Source of the DNA: Pseudomonas mediterranea CFBP 5447 | Lineage (GTDB): Bacteria > Pseudomonadota > Gammaproteobacteria > Pseudomonadales > Pseudomonadaceae | Length of the DNA: 64,000 bases | Reading direction: 5' to 3' | Assembly: GCF_000774145.1 (NCBI RefSeq) | Contig: NZ_KN322987.1 | Location: 188,756-252,755 of the forward strand | Shown here: piece by piece, positions 25,084-34,320 of the stretch | Numbering within the stretch: position 1 is the first letter of the stretch | Layout: each line of letters opens with the position of its first letter | The notes under the pieces: model-generated | Seen by the model: only the letters and a program-made list of their open reading frames with translations | What the model was told of the DNA's origin: nothing | Databases searched by the model: none | Made by a program: the position numbers and the translations under genes

Positions 25084-26295
25084 TCAACGCGTTGCGTGCA
25101 CCCCACCCAGCGGCACTGCACGAACCATCACACTGATCGCCGCCAGCGCCGCGATCAACAAACCCGGCGACGTCGCCAGCAACACCCCGGTGGTTCCCGC
25201 CCCGGCCGCCAGGATCTGCCCGGCAGCCAGGGGGCCTGCGACCGAACCCAGGCGGCCGATGGCAACCGCTGCACCGACGCCGGTGGCACGCACGGCCGTC
25301 GGATAAGAGGGCGGCGCCAAGGCGTACAGCACCAACTGCGCGGCCATGACAAACAGGCCGGCGCAGAACCCGGCGATGGCCATCGGTACGATGCCGACCG
25401 ACAAGCCGACCCCGGCCAGGGCACTCAACAACCCGGCATAGACGAACAGCACCACCTTGATCCCGTTGCAGCGGTCCAGCAACAGGCCGCCCAGCAGCGA
25501 GCCTAGAGTCCCGCCGATGTTGAACAGCATCTGTACCAGCCCGGCCTGGGGCTTGCTGAAGCCTTGTTCCAGCAGCAATGACGGCAGCCAGTTGAGCAGC
25601 ATGTACATGACCGTCAGGGTGAAGAAATAACTCAGCCAGAGCGCGAGGGTGGTGCGGCTCCGACCGTCACCGAACAGTGCCTGCCCCGTCGAGGCGCGCG
25701 CCTCTGCACCGACATCCCGGGCCTGGCGAAAGGCGCTGGACTCCGGCAGCCACAGCAGCATCAACGGCACTACCAAGAGTGGCGCCAGGCCGCCGATGAA
25801 GAAGGTCATCTGCCAGTGTTCACCAAACAGCATCGCGACCACGGCCGCCAACGCACCTCCCAACGGCACGCCCGCGTACATCACGCTGATGGCCGTGCCC
25901 CGTCGTTGTTCGCCCACGGCCTCGGCGCACAGGGCGATGAGGTTGGGCAGGGCGGCGCCAAGACCCAGGCCCGTCATGAAACGCACCAGCAGCAGGCTGG
26001 CGTACTGCTCGACATAAGCGGTGCTGAGGGAAAACACGCCGAACAGCAGCACGGCGCCGACAAGGATCTTCTTGCGGCCGATGCGATCCGCGATCCATCC
26101 GCCGAAGAAGGCCCCGGGCAACAGCCCGATGATTCCCGCGCTGAACACCCAGCCCATCATTTTCGGGTCCAGCACAAAGGTCTGCCGCAGGCCGGCAGCG
26201 GCAGTACCGGCCGATTGCAGGTCGAAGCCTTCGATCAGCGCAACGATGAAACACAAGGCAATGGTCAGCGTCGCACGACGCGCCGGATGATTCAT
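25084..26295 (-). CDS. MFS transporter, aromatic acid:H+ symporter type
   Basis: A 403-residue inner-membrane protein with 12 predicted helices. MFS motifs: IALIEGFDLQSAGTAAAGL in helix 1 (the acidic GFD..S motif of AAHS carriers), GWIADRIGRKKILV in loop 2-3, and LGLGAALPNLIALCAE. Divergent from an OprD porin and close to ferulate genes, so a hydroxycinnamate or related aromatic acid is the likely substrate (inference). The ATG at 26295 is chosen; the longer frame adds 19 non-conserved residues. Confidence 0.8.
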   Translation of the reverse strand: MNHPARRATLTIALCFIVALIEGFDLQSAGTAAAGLRQTFVLDPKMMGWVFSAGIIGLLPGAFFGGWIADRIGRKKILVGAVLLFGVFSLSTAYVEQYASLLLVRFMTGLGLGAALPNLIALCAEAVGEQRRGTAISVMYAGVPLGGALAAVVAMLFGEHWQMTFFIGGLAPLLVVPLMLLWLPESSAFRQARDVGAEARASTGQALFGDGRSRTTLALWLSYFFTLTVMYMLLNWLPSLLLEQGFSKPQAGLVQMLFNIGGTLGSLLGGLLLDRCNGIKVVLFVYAGLLSALAGVGLSVGIVPMAIAGFCAGLFVMAAQLVLYALAPPSYPTAVRATGVGAAVAIGRLGSVAGPLAAGQILAAGAGTTGVLLATSPGLLIAALAAISVMVRAVPLGGVHATR

Positions 26296-26605
26296 GACAA
26301 GTCCTCTTATTGTTTTTGTCAGGGCCCGGCTTTCAGCCAGCCGGAAGCGCAATTCAGATTAACAAACCTAACTAAAAAATGAATGGTGTCGATTGATGGC
26401 GGCTTTTGTCGAATATTGCCAATAAAAACAGAAGGTTGAGGGTTAATCGAAAAGTAATCTGAAAAACGGTTAATGATATTAATGTTCGATTATCGGTCAT
26501 TGCGGATTGACGAGGAGGGGGCTCGGTTTCCATTCTCCTGTCCCGTGTCCTCCTCCAACCGTTGGGGACCGTAAAAAACAACAACAATAAAAAGGACTTT
26601 CGAAC
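26296..26605. other. Divergent promoter region, MFS / OprD
   Basis: About 310 bases, markedly more AT-rich (26355-26500) than the surroundings. It must hold both promoters. AAAAGGACTT before 26606 is the porin ribosome-binding site. No repeat and no RNA gene seen. Confidence 0.55.
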
Positions 26606-27910
26606 ATGCCGAACCTTGTCCGGGGGGCTTGTGCAGCAGCCCCAGCCACACGTCTCGCTCTTCTGCTGGCACTGGGGTTGAGCCTGTCCTCGACCTCGGC
26701 GTTGGCCGCGGGATTCATCGATGACAGCCACGGCACCCTGACTCTGCGCAACTACTACATGGACCGCGATTACAAGGACGACGGCGCCAAGACGGCGGCC
26801 AGGGAATGGGCCCAGGGGGCGATCATGAACATGGAATCGGGCTTCACCCCCGGCGCCCTCGGTTTCGGCGTCGACGCCCGGGGACTGCTGGGAATCAAGC
26901 TCGACTCTTCGCCCGATCGCAGCGGTACCGAACTGCTGCCGGTGTCCAGCAGCGACAAGCGCGCGGCGGACGAGTATTCGCGCCTGGCCCTGACCGGCAA
27001 GCTGCGCTTCGGCCAGACGCTGATTAAGACCGGCGATGTATCGATCTTCTTGCCGTTCGCGTTCGCCAGTCCGTCTCGGTTGCTGCCGCAGACCTTCCGC
27101 GGCACGACCCTCAGCTCCAAGGACATCGAGGGGTTGACGCTGAACACCGGCTACATCGATCGCATCAACCGACGCGACTCCACCGATTACCAACCGATGA
27201 GCATTGCCTCACCCAATCGCCGCTTCAACGGCGCGGCCACCTCATCGCACATGGCGTATGCCGGCGGCGATTACCAGGTCAACAAGGACCTCAGCCTGCG
27301 CGCCTACCACGCCGAAGTCGCGGATCTGTACCAGCAGGACACCCTGGCGTTACTGCATAACCTGCCCGTGGGCGGCGGCGTACTGACCACCGACCTGCGC
27401 AGCTTTTTCAGCCGTGAAGAGGGTGCCGCCAAGGCCGGCAAGGTGGACAACCGCAATGTCTCGGCGCTGGTCGGCTATCGCTGGGGCGGCCATCGGGTCA
27501 GCCTGGGTTACATGCACGCCAGCGGCGATACCGCCACGCCCTATGTGTCCGGCACCGAGTTGATGGGCTTGAGCGAGATGACCATGAGTTCGGATTTCCT
27601 CAATGCCCGGGAGCGCACCTGGCAGGCGATCCATGACTATGACTTCGCCGCGGTCGGCGTACCCGGGCTGAGAACGCGTTTGCGTTATGTGCGCGGTGAC
27701 CACATTGACCTGGCCGCCCTCGGTGCCGATGACCGCAAGGAGCGTGAGTTCCAGATGGAGCTGGGGTATGTGATCCAGAGCGGTCCGCTGAAGAATGTCG
27801 GGCTGCTGGCGCGCAAGTCGATCTACCGCAATGACTTTCCGGGCAGCGCAGCCTTTCGCGACGAGAACCAGACGCGGTTCCTGGTGACGTACAGCGTGCC
27901 GATCTGGTGA
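26606..27910 (+). CDS. OprD-family outer-membrane porin
   Basis: A 434-residue protein: signal peptide ending SALAA, then the OprD opening AGFIDDSHGTLTLRNYYMDR and family motifs GFTPGALGFGVDARGLLGIKLD, DYQVNKDLSLRAYHAEVADLY, and a terminal beta-strand ending ..LVTYSVPIW. An 18-stranded substrate-specific channel for small carboxylates. Context (MFS carrier, ech-vdh-fcs) suggests uptake of hydroxycinnamates or vanillate. AAGGA lies 9 bases before the ATG. Confidence 0.88.
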   Translation: MPNLVRGACAAAPATRLALLLALGLSLSSTSALAAGFIDDSHGTLTLRNYYMDRDYKDDGAKTAAREWAQGAIMNMESGFTPGALGFGVDARGLLGIKLDSSPDRSGTELLPVSSSDKRAADEYSRLALTGKLRFGQTLIKTGDVSIFLPFAFASPSRLLPQTFRGTTLSSKDIEGLTLNTGYIDRINRRDSTDYQPMSIASPNRRFNGAATSSHMAYAGGDYQVNKDLSLRAYHAEVADLYQQDTLALLHNLPVGGGVLTTDLRSFFSREEGAAKAGKVDNRNVSALVGYRWGGHRVSLGYMHASGDTATPYVSGTELMGLSEMTMSSDFLNARERTWQAIHDYDFAAVGVPGLRTRLRYVRGDHIDLAALGADDRKEREFQMELGYVIQSGPLKNVGLLARKSIYRNDFPGSAAFRDENQTRFLVTYSVPIW

Positions 27911-27923
27911 CGTTAGCGTGCTT

Positions 27924-28035
27924 TATGTGGCGAGGGAGCTTGCTCCCGCTGGGCTGCATAGCAGCCCCTGGACCATTGAATGCAGTGTGTCAGGCAGATT
28001 GAGTCGACTGTTTTGGGGCTGCTTCGCAACCCAAG
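27924..28035. repeat. Degraded inverted repeat, second family
   Basis: The left arm ATGTGGCGAGGGAGCTTGCTCCCGC and part of the inner arms (GGGCTGCATAGCAGCCCC; GGGGCTGCTTCGCAACCC) remain, but the closing right arm is missing. Truncation coincides with a small duplication of the ferR 3' end. Confidence 0.75.
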
Positions 28036-28040
28036 AGCAT

Positions 28041-28120
28041 TGCTGTTACTGATAGACCTTCTTCAACAGCCACAAGAGCAATCTGCTACTGATAAACCTT
28101 CTTCAACAACCGCAACAATT
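28041..28120. repeat. Imperfect tandem duplication of the ferR 3' end
   Basis: ACTGATAGACCTTCTTCAAC (28048-28067) and ACTGATAAACCTTCTTCAAC (28088-28107) are 40 bases apart with similar flanks. The second is the C-terminal coding end of ferR (LLKKVYQ); the first encodes the same peptide after the stop codon. Confidence 0.8.
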
Positions 28121-28571
28121 CTTCCCGCTCCGCACCCGAGAGGGCCGCCGTGGAGTCGAGGTCGCTCTGGGCGGCGATCTGCTTGAGTTCCTTGAGCAGG
28201 GTTTCGCCGGTCTTGCTCAGGAAAATCCCATAGGAGCGCTTGTCCGGCTTGCAGCGTACCCGCACGGCCAGCGCCCGGCTTTCCAGCTTGTTCAACAGCG
28301 GCACCACTTGCGGCGGTTCGATCGCCAGGGCCTTGGCCAGGTCAGCCTGCATCAGGCCCGGGTTCTGGTCGATGATCGCCAGCGCCGAGAACTGGGCCGG
28401 CCGCAGGTCATGAACGGCCAGTTGACTGATGAGGTTCTGGAACAGTTTCAGCTGGGCGCGACGCAAGGCATAACCGATCAGGTCATCCAGCGCGGAGTCC
28501 AGCGGCGCTGGCGCGGCGCCGCTGTCAGTCACGATCGCGGCAGGTTCGGCAAGCTTGGAAGACTTGGCCAT
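28086..28571 (-). CDS. ferR: MarR-family regulator, FerR-like
   Basis: A 161-residue winged-helix repressor (AQLKLFQNLISQLAVHDLRPAQFSALAIIDQNPGLMQADLAKALAIEP in segments; wing VRCKPDKRSYGIFLSKTGETLL). Divergent from ech with about 215 bases between, as FerR is in Pseudomonas, where it represses the ferulate genes until feruloyl-CoA accumulates. Start at 28571 (MAKSSK) is favoured, with GAGG 12 bases upstream; 28583 and 28589 are alternatives. The 3' end is partially duplicated downstream. Confidence 0.78.
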   Translation of the reverse strand: MAKSSKLAEPAAIVTDSGAAPAPLDSALDDLIGYALRRAQLKLFQNLISQLAVHDLRPAQFSALAIIDQNPGLMQADLAKALAIEPPQVVPLLNKLESRALAVRVRCKPDKRSYGIFLSKTGETLLKELKQIAAQSDLDSTAALSGAEREELLRLLKKVYQ

Positions 28572-28719
28572 CGAAAAAAGCATCCTCAAGGTGAATTATT
28601 AACAAGGCTATCCAGTTTGCCGAGGTTACGCCGCGATGGCTACGGTCGATTACACATTCATTGATCGAGGTCGTCATTTTTATGAGCGGAAAAACCCGAA
28701 TAAATCGATTAATAGTTAA

Positions 28720-28748
28720 TTGACATAACTAGTTTTGCGGTTTAGCTT
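28720..28748 (+). promoter_or_regulatory. Putative ech promoter with AACTAGTT operator
   Basis: TTGACA (28720-28725), 17-base spacer, TAGCTT (28743-28748). The palindrome AACTAGTT (28727-28734) sits in the spacer, a place suited to repression. TAACTAGTTTTG also occurs in the vanA promoter spacer (opposite strand), pointing to a common regulator, possibly FerR. Confidence 0.55.
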
Positions 28749-28785
28749 TTGCTCATCTTCAGCCAAGAACAAGAGAGCACGTGTC

Positions 28786-29616
28786 ATGAGCAATTACGAA
28801 GGTCGTTGGACAACGGTCAAAGTCGACGTCGAGGAAGGCATTGCCTGGGTCACCCTCAATCGCCCGGAAAAACGCAATGCCATGAGCCCGACTCTCAACC
28901 GCGAGATGATCGACGTGCTGGAAACCCTGGAGCAGGATCCGGCGGCCGGTGTACTCGTGCTGACCGGCGCCGGCGATGCCTGGACCGCCGGCATGGACCT
29001 CAAGGAGTATTTCCGCGAGGTGGACGCCGGACCGGAAATCCTCCAGGAGAAAATCCGCCGCGAAGCCTCGCAGTGGCAGTGGAAGTTGCTGCGCATGTAC
29101 GCCAAGCCGACCATCGCCATGGTCAACGGCTGGTGCTTCGGCGGTGGCTTCAGCCCGCTGGTGGCCTGCGACCTGGCGATCTGTGCCGACGAAGCCACGT
29201 TCGGCCTGTCGGAAATCAACTGGGGTATCCCGCCCGGCAACCTCGTCAGCAAGGCCATGGCCGACACCGTGGGGCATCGCCAGTCGCTGTACTACATCAT
29301 GACCGGCAAGACCTTCGGTGGGCAGAAAGCCGCCGAGATGGGCCTGGTCAACGAAAGCGTTCCCCTGGCACAACTGCGCGAGGTCACGATAGAGCTGGCG
29401 CGCAACCTGCTGGAGAAAAACCCGGTGGTACTGCGGGCGGCCAAGCATGGCTTCAAGCGCTGCCGCGAACTGACCTGGGAGCAGAACGAAGACTACCTGT
29501 ACGCCAAGCTCGACCAGTCGCGCCTGCTGGACAAAGAGGGCGGCCGCGAGCAGGGGATGAAGCAGTTCCTCGACGACAAGAGCATCAAGCCGGGCCTGCA
29601 AGCCTACAAGCGCTAA
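28786..29616 (+). CDS. ech: Hydroxycinnamoyl-CoA hydratase-lyase (feruloyl-CoA to vanillin)
   Basis: A 276-residue crotonase-fold enzyme, exactly the length of Pseudomonas HCHL. It hydrates feruloyl- (or coumaroyl-) CoA and cleaves it to vanillin plus acetyl-CoA. Oxyanion and active-site segments: NRPEKRNAMSP, GAGDAWTAGMDLKEYF, NGWCFGGGFSPLVACDLAI, FGLSEINWGIPPGN (Glu catalytic) and SLYYIMTGKTFGGQKAAEMG (Tyr contacting the 4-hydroxyl). Start at 28786 (MSNYEGRW) is the usual one. First gene of ech-vdh-fcs. Confidence 0.93.
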   Translation: MSNYEGRWTTVKVDVEEGIAWVTLNRPEKRNAMSPTLNREMIDVLETLEQDPAAGVLVLTGAGDAWTAGMDLKEYFREVDAGPEILQEKIRREASQWQWKLLRMYAKPTIAMVNGWCFGGGFSPLVACDLAICADEATFGLSEINWGIPPGNLVSKAMADTVGHRQSLYYIMTGKTFGGQKAAEMGLVNESVPLAQLREVTIELARNLLEKNPVVLRAAKHGFKRCRELTWEQNEDYLYAKLDQSRLLDKEGGREQGMKQFLDDKSIKPGLQAYKR

Positions 29617-29697
29617 CAAGCTACAAGCTACAAGTGGCGAGCTATAAGCACGAACCGCTTTTACTTGCAGCTTGAAGCTCGCAGCTTGCAGCTCATC
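29617..29697. repeat. AGCTTGCAGCT-type intergenic repeat
   Basis: AAGCTACAAGCTACAAGTGG and a mirrored GCTTGAAGCTCGCAGCTTGC make an inverted pair. This is a third repeat type, unrelated to the REP doublets, placed within the ech-vdh operon. Confidence 0.75.
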
Positions 29698-29715
29698 CCC
29701 AATGAGGAGAATCCT

Positions 29716-31164
29716 ATGCTGGACGTGCCCCTGTTGATCGGCGGCCAGTCGTGCCCCGCCCGTGACGGTCGGACTTTCGAGCGTTGCAATCCGGTGACTG
29801 GAGAAGTGGTGTCCCGCGTGGCCGCAGCCACGGTGGAAGACGCCGACGCGGCCGTAGCCGCCGCGCAAGCCGCGTTTCCCGCCTGGGCCGCGCTGGCCCC
29901 CAACGAACGGCGCACCCGTCTGCTGCGGGCAGCCGAGCAGTTGCAGGCCCGCAGCGCTGAATTCATTGCCGCCGCCGGCGAAACCGGCGCCATGGCCAAC
30001 TGGTACGGCTTCAATGTGCACCTGGCGGCGAACATGCTGCGCGAAGCCGCCGCCATGACCACTCAGATCAACGGCGAAGTCATTCCTTCGGACGTGCCCG
30101 GCAGTTTTGCCATGGCCCTGCGTCAGCCGTGCGGTGTGGTGCTGGGGATTGCGCCGTGGAACGCCCCGGTGATTCTCGCCACCCGCGCGATCGCCATGCC
30201 CCTGGCTTGCGGCAACACCGTGGTGCTCAAGGCGTCGGAGATCAGCCCGGCGGTGCACCGGTTGATCGGCCAGGTGCTGCAGGACGCCGGGTTGGGCGAT
30301 GGCGTGGTCAACGTGATTTGCAATGCGCCCGCGGACGCCCCGGTGATCGTCGAACGACTGATCGCCAACCCGGCGGTGCGCCGCGTCAACTTCACCGGCT
30401 CGACCCATGTCGGGCGCATCGTTGGCGAGTTGTCGGCCCGTCATCTCAAGCCGGCGCTGCTGGAACTGGGCGGCAAGGCGCCGTTTCTGGTGCTGGACGA
30501 CGCCGACCTGGACGCTGCGGTGGAAGCGGCTGCCTTCGGGGCGTACTTCAACCAGGGGCAGATCTGCATGTCCACCGAGCGGCTGATCGTGGACACCAGC
30601 GTGGCCGATGCCTTCATTTCCCGGCTGAAGGCAAAGATCGCCACGTTGCGTGCCGGTGATCCCGCCAGCGGTGATTCGGTGCTGGGCTCGCTGGTCGATG
30701 TCGGTGCCGGACAGCGTATCAAGGCCATGATCGACGACGCCCTGGGCAAAGGCGCCACGCTGGTGGCGGGCAGTCAGTTGGAGGGCAGCATCCTGCAACC
30801 GACCCTGCTCGATGGGGTGACGCCGGACATGCGCCTGTACCGTGAAGAATCCTTTGGTCCGGTGGCCGTGTTGTTGCGCGGCAGCGGTGACGAAGAATTG
30901 CTGCGCCTGGCCAACGATTCCGAATTCGGCCTGTCGGCGGCGATTTTCAGCCGCGATACCAGCCGGGCACTGGCACTGGCCCAACGGATCGAATCGGGCA
31001 TCTGCCATATCAACGGGCCGACCGTGCACGACGAGGCGCAGATGCCCTTCGGCGGGGTCAAGTCCAGCGGTTACGGCAGTTTTGGCGGCAAGGCGTCCAT
31101 CGAGCATTTCACCCAGTTGCGTTGGGTGACCTTGCAGAACGGTCCCCGGCATTACCCGATCTGA
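29716..31164 (+). CDS. vdh: Vanillin dehydrogenase
   Basis: A 482-residue NAD-dependent ALDH converting vanillin to vanillate. Motifs: IAPWNAPVILATRAIAMPLA, FTGSTHVGRIVGE, LELGGKAPFLVLDDAD (general base Glu), NQGQICMSTERLIVD (catalytic Cys). AATGAGGAGAATCCT precedes the ATG at 29716; upstream in-frame starts fall in the repeat. Between ech and fcs, the standard Pseudomonas order. Confidence 0.92.
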   Translation: MLDVPLLIGGQSCPARDGRTFERCNPVTGEVVSRVAAATVEDADAAVAAAQAAFPAWAALAPNERRTRLLRAAEQLQARSAEFIAAAGETGAMANWYGFNVHLAANMLREAAAMTTQINGEVIPSDVPGSFAMALRQPCGVVLGIAPWNAPVILATRAIAMPLACGNTVVLKASEISPAVHRLIGQVLQDAGLGDGVVNVICNAPADAPVIVERLIANPAVRRVNFTGSTHVGRIVGELSARHLKPALLELGGKAPFLVLDDADLDAAVEAAAFGAYFNQGQICMSTERLIVDTSVADAFISRLKAKIATLRAGDPASGDSVLGSLVDVGAGQRIKAMIDDALGKGATLVAGSQLEGSILQPTLLDGVTPDMRLYREESFGPVAVLLRGSGDEELLRLANDSEFGLSAAIFSRDTSRALALAQRIESGICHINGPTVHDEAQMPFGGVKSSGYGSFGGKASIEHFTQLRWVTLQNGPRHYPI

Positions 31165-31307
31165 TATCCATCGCATCGTGGGCGGCCGAGTCTCGAAAAA
31201 ACGTCGCCCCGATGCAGGCCAGACATAACAATAACAAGGTCGCAGCCAGGTGCTGCCACGTTCCGCTCGCATCGCGAACCGAGCGTGCCTTGGTGGAGGA
31301 AATGTAC

Positions 31308-33182
31308 GTGAGTTCCGAGTTCAGATCGTCCTCCCAAGCCGGCACCGGGCGTTATCGCCAAGTGTCGATTGGTCACCCCGCGGTTGAGGTCAGTGAGAAG
31401 CAGGGCATCTTGCACATGCGCTCCCTGGAAGCCCTGGCACCGTTGCCGGCGCGCTTGCTCGACCGCCTGGTGCATTGGGCCCAGGTGCGCCCGCAACAGA
31501 CCTTTATCGCCGCCCGGCAGAACGGCGGCGACTGGCGTCGGCTCAGTTACGCCGAAATGCTCGACAGCGTCCGCGCCATTGCCCAGGGGCTGCTGGCTTA
31601 CGGATTGTCTGCCGACAAACCCCTGGCGTTGCTTTCAGGCAATGACATCGAACACCTGCAGATGGCCCTCGGCGCGATGTACGCCGGTATTCCCTATTGC
31701 CCGGTGTCGCCGGCCTATTCGTTGTTGTCCCAGGATTTTGCCAAGCTGCGGCATGTCTGCGACCTGCTGCAGCCGGGGCTGGTATTCGTCAGCCAGGCGG
31801 CGCCGTTCGAGCGCGCGGTCAATGCGGTATTGCCGGCGAATGTGCCGTTGATCACGGTGGATGGCGAGATGGCGGGGCGCTCCCGGACCAGCTTCGCCAG
31901 CCTGTTGGCGCAACCCGGCGCTGCGGAGGCCGAGCGTGCCTTCGCCGCGACCGGCCCCGACAGCATCGCCAAGTTTCTCTTCACCTCAGGCTCCACCAAA
32001 CTGCCGAAGGCCGTGGTCACCACCCAGCGCATGCTCTGTGCCAACCAGCAGATGCTGTTGCAGACCTTTCCGGTGTTCGGCGAAGCACCGCCGGTGCTGG
32101 TGGACTGGTTGCCGTGGAACCATACCTTTGGCGGCAGTCACAACGTCGGCATCGTGTTGTACAACGGCGGCACGTTCTACCTGGATGACGGCAAACCCAC
32201 CGCCCAAGGCTTCGCCGAAACCTTGCGCAACCTCAAGGAGATTTCGCCGACCGCCTACCTGACCGTGCCCAAGGGCTGGGAAGAGCTGGTCAGTGCGCTG
32301 GAGCGGGATGTCGAGTTGCGTGAGCGTTTCTTCGAGCGCGTCAGCCTGTTTTTCTTCGCCGCCGCCGGCCTGTCGCAGAGCACCTGGGACAGGCTCGACA
32401 AAGTCGCCGAGCAGCATTGCGGCGAACGGATCCGCATGATGGCTGGGCTGGGGATGACCGAAGCGTCTCCGTCCTGCACCTTTACCACCGGGCCGTTGTC
32501 CATGGCCGGCTACATCGGCCTGCCGGCGCCGGGTTGCGAAGTGCGACTGGTGCCGGTGGACGGCAAGTTCGAAGGCCGCTTTCGCGGGCCGCACATCATG
32601 CCCGGCTACTGGCGCTCGCCGCAGCAGACGGCCGAGGTGTTCGACGAGGACGGTTTCTATTGTTCGGGCGATGCGATCAAGTTGGCCGATCCGGCTAACC
32701 CGCAGTTGGGGTTGATGTTCGACGGGCGGATTGCCGAGGACTTCAAACTGTCCTCCGGCGTGTTTGTCAGCGTCGGGCCGCTGCGCAACCGCGCGGTGCT
32801 GGAAGGCACGCCCTATGTCCAGGACCTGGTGGTGACCGCGCCGGATCGCGAATGCCTGGGTGCCCTGGTGTTCCCGCGACTTCCCGAATGCCGACGCTTG
32901 TCGGGCTTGCCGGCGGACGCCAGCGATGCCCAGGTACTCGCCAGCGCCCCGGTCCGCCAATGGTTCGCCGGCTGGCTACAACGCCTCAACCATGGCGCCA
33001 GCGGCAACGCCAGCCGGGTCGAATGGATCGCCTTGCTCGATGAACCAGCGTCCATCGACCGCGGCGAAATCACCGACAAGGGCTCCATCAACCAGCGGGC
33101 GGTGCTGCAGTGGCGGGCGGCGAAAGTCGAGGCGCTGTATCGCGGCGAGGACGAGTCGATCCTGCGGGCGACACTCGCTTAA
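31308..33182 (+). CDS. fcs: Feruloyl-CoA synthetase
   Basis: A 624-residue ANL-superfamily ligase that activates ferulate, coumarate or caffeate with ATP and CoA. AMP-binding core LFTSGSTKLPKAVVTTQRM, substrate-pocket VDWLPWNHTFGGSHN, and A5 GLGMTEASPSCTF; a C-terminal segment EDFKLSSGVFVSVGPLRN is present. Start: GTG 31308, which lies 8 bases after GGAGG; the ATG at 31302 is only 2 bases from it. The REP and IS110 element begin right after the stop, so any downstream members of the operon have been separated. Confidence 0.9.
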   Translation: MSSEFRSSSQAGTGRYRQVSIGHPAVEVSEKQGILHMRSLEALAPLPARLLDRLVHWAQVRPQQTFIAARQNGGDWRRLSYAEMLDSVRAIAQGLLAYGLSADKPLALLSGNDIEHLQMALGAMYAGIPYCPVSPAYSLLSQDFAKLRHVCDLLQPGLVFVSQAAPFERAVNAVLPANVPLITVDGEMAGRSRTSFASLLAQPGAAEAERAFAATGPDSIAKFLFTSGSTKLPKAVVTTQRMLCANQQMLLQTFPVFGEAPPVLVDWLPWNHTFGGSHNVGIVLYNGGTFYLDDGKPTAQGFAETLRNLKEISPTAYLTVPKGWEELVSALERDVELRERFFERVSLFFFAAAGLSQSTWDRLDKVAEQHCGERIRMMAGLGMTEASPSCTFTTGPLSMAGYIGLPAPGCEVRLVPVDGKFEGRFRGPHIMPGYWRSPQQTAEVFDEDGFYCSGDAIKLADPANPQLGLMFDGRIAEDFKLSSGVFVSVGPLRNRAVLEGTPYVQDLVVTAPDRECLGALVFPRLPECRRLSGLPADASDAQVLASAPVRQWFAGWLQRLNHGASGNASRVEWIALLDEPASIDRGEITDKGSINQRAVLQWRAAKVEALYRGEDESILRATLA

Positions 33183-33193
33183 GTACACCAAGA

Positions 33194-33286
33194 ACCTGTG
33201 GGAGCGAGCCTGCTCGCGATATCGGTCTACCAGTCGATTCTGCAGTGGCTGACCCACCGCTATCGCGAGCAGGCTCGCTCCCACAT
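33194..33286. repeat. REP doublet after fcs
   Basis: Complete inverted pair. Its centre (ACCAGTCGATTCTGCAGTGG) is almost the same as that of the IS-split doublet at 33326-33338 plus 34517-34602, so the two are tandem copies. Confidence 0.9.
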
Positions 33287-33362
33287 GGGTTCTTCAATGG
33301 GCACACATTCTGCGTCCGGCTCCGATCCCCTGTGGGAGATTCTATGGTGCAGGACTAGCCCC

Positions 33363-34310
33363 CTAGATGCATTTTGGTAGGTATTCGCTCTGGTTCTTCA
33401 ACAGAGCGAATACCACTCGCGCCAGTTTGCGGGCCAGTGCCACCAGTGCTTGGGTTGTGCTAAGTCCTCGAGCCCTTAGGGCCTCATAAAATCCCCTCCA
33501 CGCCGCGGTGCGGCTCGCCGACATTGCGGCGTTGTGCAGCAAACGACGCGCCTCTGGATCACCTCGTTTAGACAAGCAACGGCGCCCCTTCTTTTTCCCC
33601 GAGTCCGCTATTCGCAAGTCCAAGCCCAGAAAAGCGATGAAAGCATCGGCATTTCTGAAGTCCCCACGCTGAAACGACGTGATTAAACGGGCACCACTCA
33701 ACAAGCCGATGCCTTCGACTTTCATGCAGCGCTTGAGCTGATGAGCCAAACCGGCTTGTTCCAACTGCGTCTGGATTGTTTTGTCGATCAAGGTTTCCAG
33801 TCTCTGCATTGCAGCTATCTGGTTCTCGAACGCCGTTTTGAGCAACGGTTCGTTCGCCCAGCTTTGCTTGAGGCTGACACGTGCTTGAACCAAAGCTGCC
33901 CGGCGTCGGAAAAGGCTTATAAGCCGGCAATACAGCGGCGATGGTGGAGTCCATGGGTGCAGAAGGTGGCCTTCGTTGCTCAAGTAGCGAGCCAGCAATC
34001 GAGCATCCAGCGCATCAGTTTTAGCGCGAATCTTCACACCTTTGCGGTAATGACTGAGCTCGTAACCGTCGATCACATAGATCACACAGCCTTGCGCATA
34101 AGCCAGATTGACGAATTCCTGGTGATAGATATTGGTGGCTTCGATGGCAACATCCACTGGCGCGGGCAATGCCTTGAGCCACTTCTTGATCGCAGCTTTA
34201 GTGTTGGGGATCGTTTCGAGTCGATCAGATTCGGCGTGATAAATCACCAACTCGTCCTTGGCGACATCGACACCTACGATCGACTGGGTGATGGCGACGG
34301 GCATTGCCAT
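33363..34310 (-). CDS. IS110-family transposase (DEDD/Tnp20 recombinase)
   Basis: A 315-residue recombinase. N-terminal RuvC-like DEDD domain: VGVDVAKDELVIYH (first D), VDVAIEATNIYHQEF (E), KTDALDARLLARYL (two D). C-terminal Tnp20 domain: VEGIGLLSGARLITSFQRGD, AFIAFLGLDLRIADSGKKKG, and CLSKRGDPEARRLLHNAA with the nucleophilic Ser. Intact from ATG to stop, so probably active. Only about 24 bases lie between its stop and the element end, while about 205 non-coding bases precede its start, the layout of the IS110 (not IS1111) group. Confidence 0.92.
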   Translation of the reverse strand: MAMPVAITQSIVGVDVAKDELVIYHAESDRLETIPNTKAAIKKWLKALPAPVDVAIEATNIYHQEFVNLAYAQGCVIYVIDGYELSHYRKGVKIRAKTDALDARLLARYLSNEGHLLHPWTPPSPLYCRLISLFRRRAALVQARVSLKQSWANEPLLKTAFENQIAAMQRLETLIDKTIQTQLEQAGLAHQLKRCMKVEGIGLLSGARLITSFQRGDFRNADAFIAFLGLDLRIADSGKKKGRRCLSKRGDPEARRLLHNAAMSASRTAAWRGFYEALRARGLSTTQALVALARKLARVVFALLKNQSEYLPKCI

Positions 34311-34320
34311 TGAAAGTCCT

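Noticed and set aside
28759..31272. 837-codon minus-strand frame opposite ech and vdh
   Set aside because: Antisense shadow of two certain genes; composition (His/Gln/Arg-rich) is that of a reversed frame and no ribosome-binding site or domain is seen.
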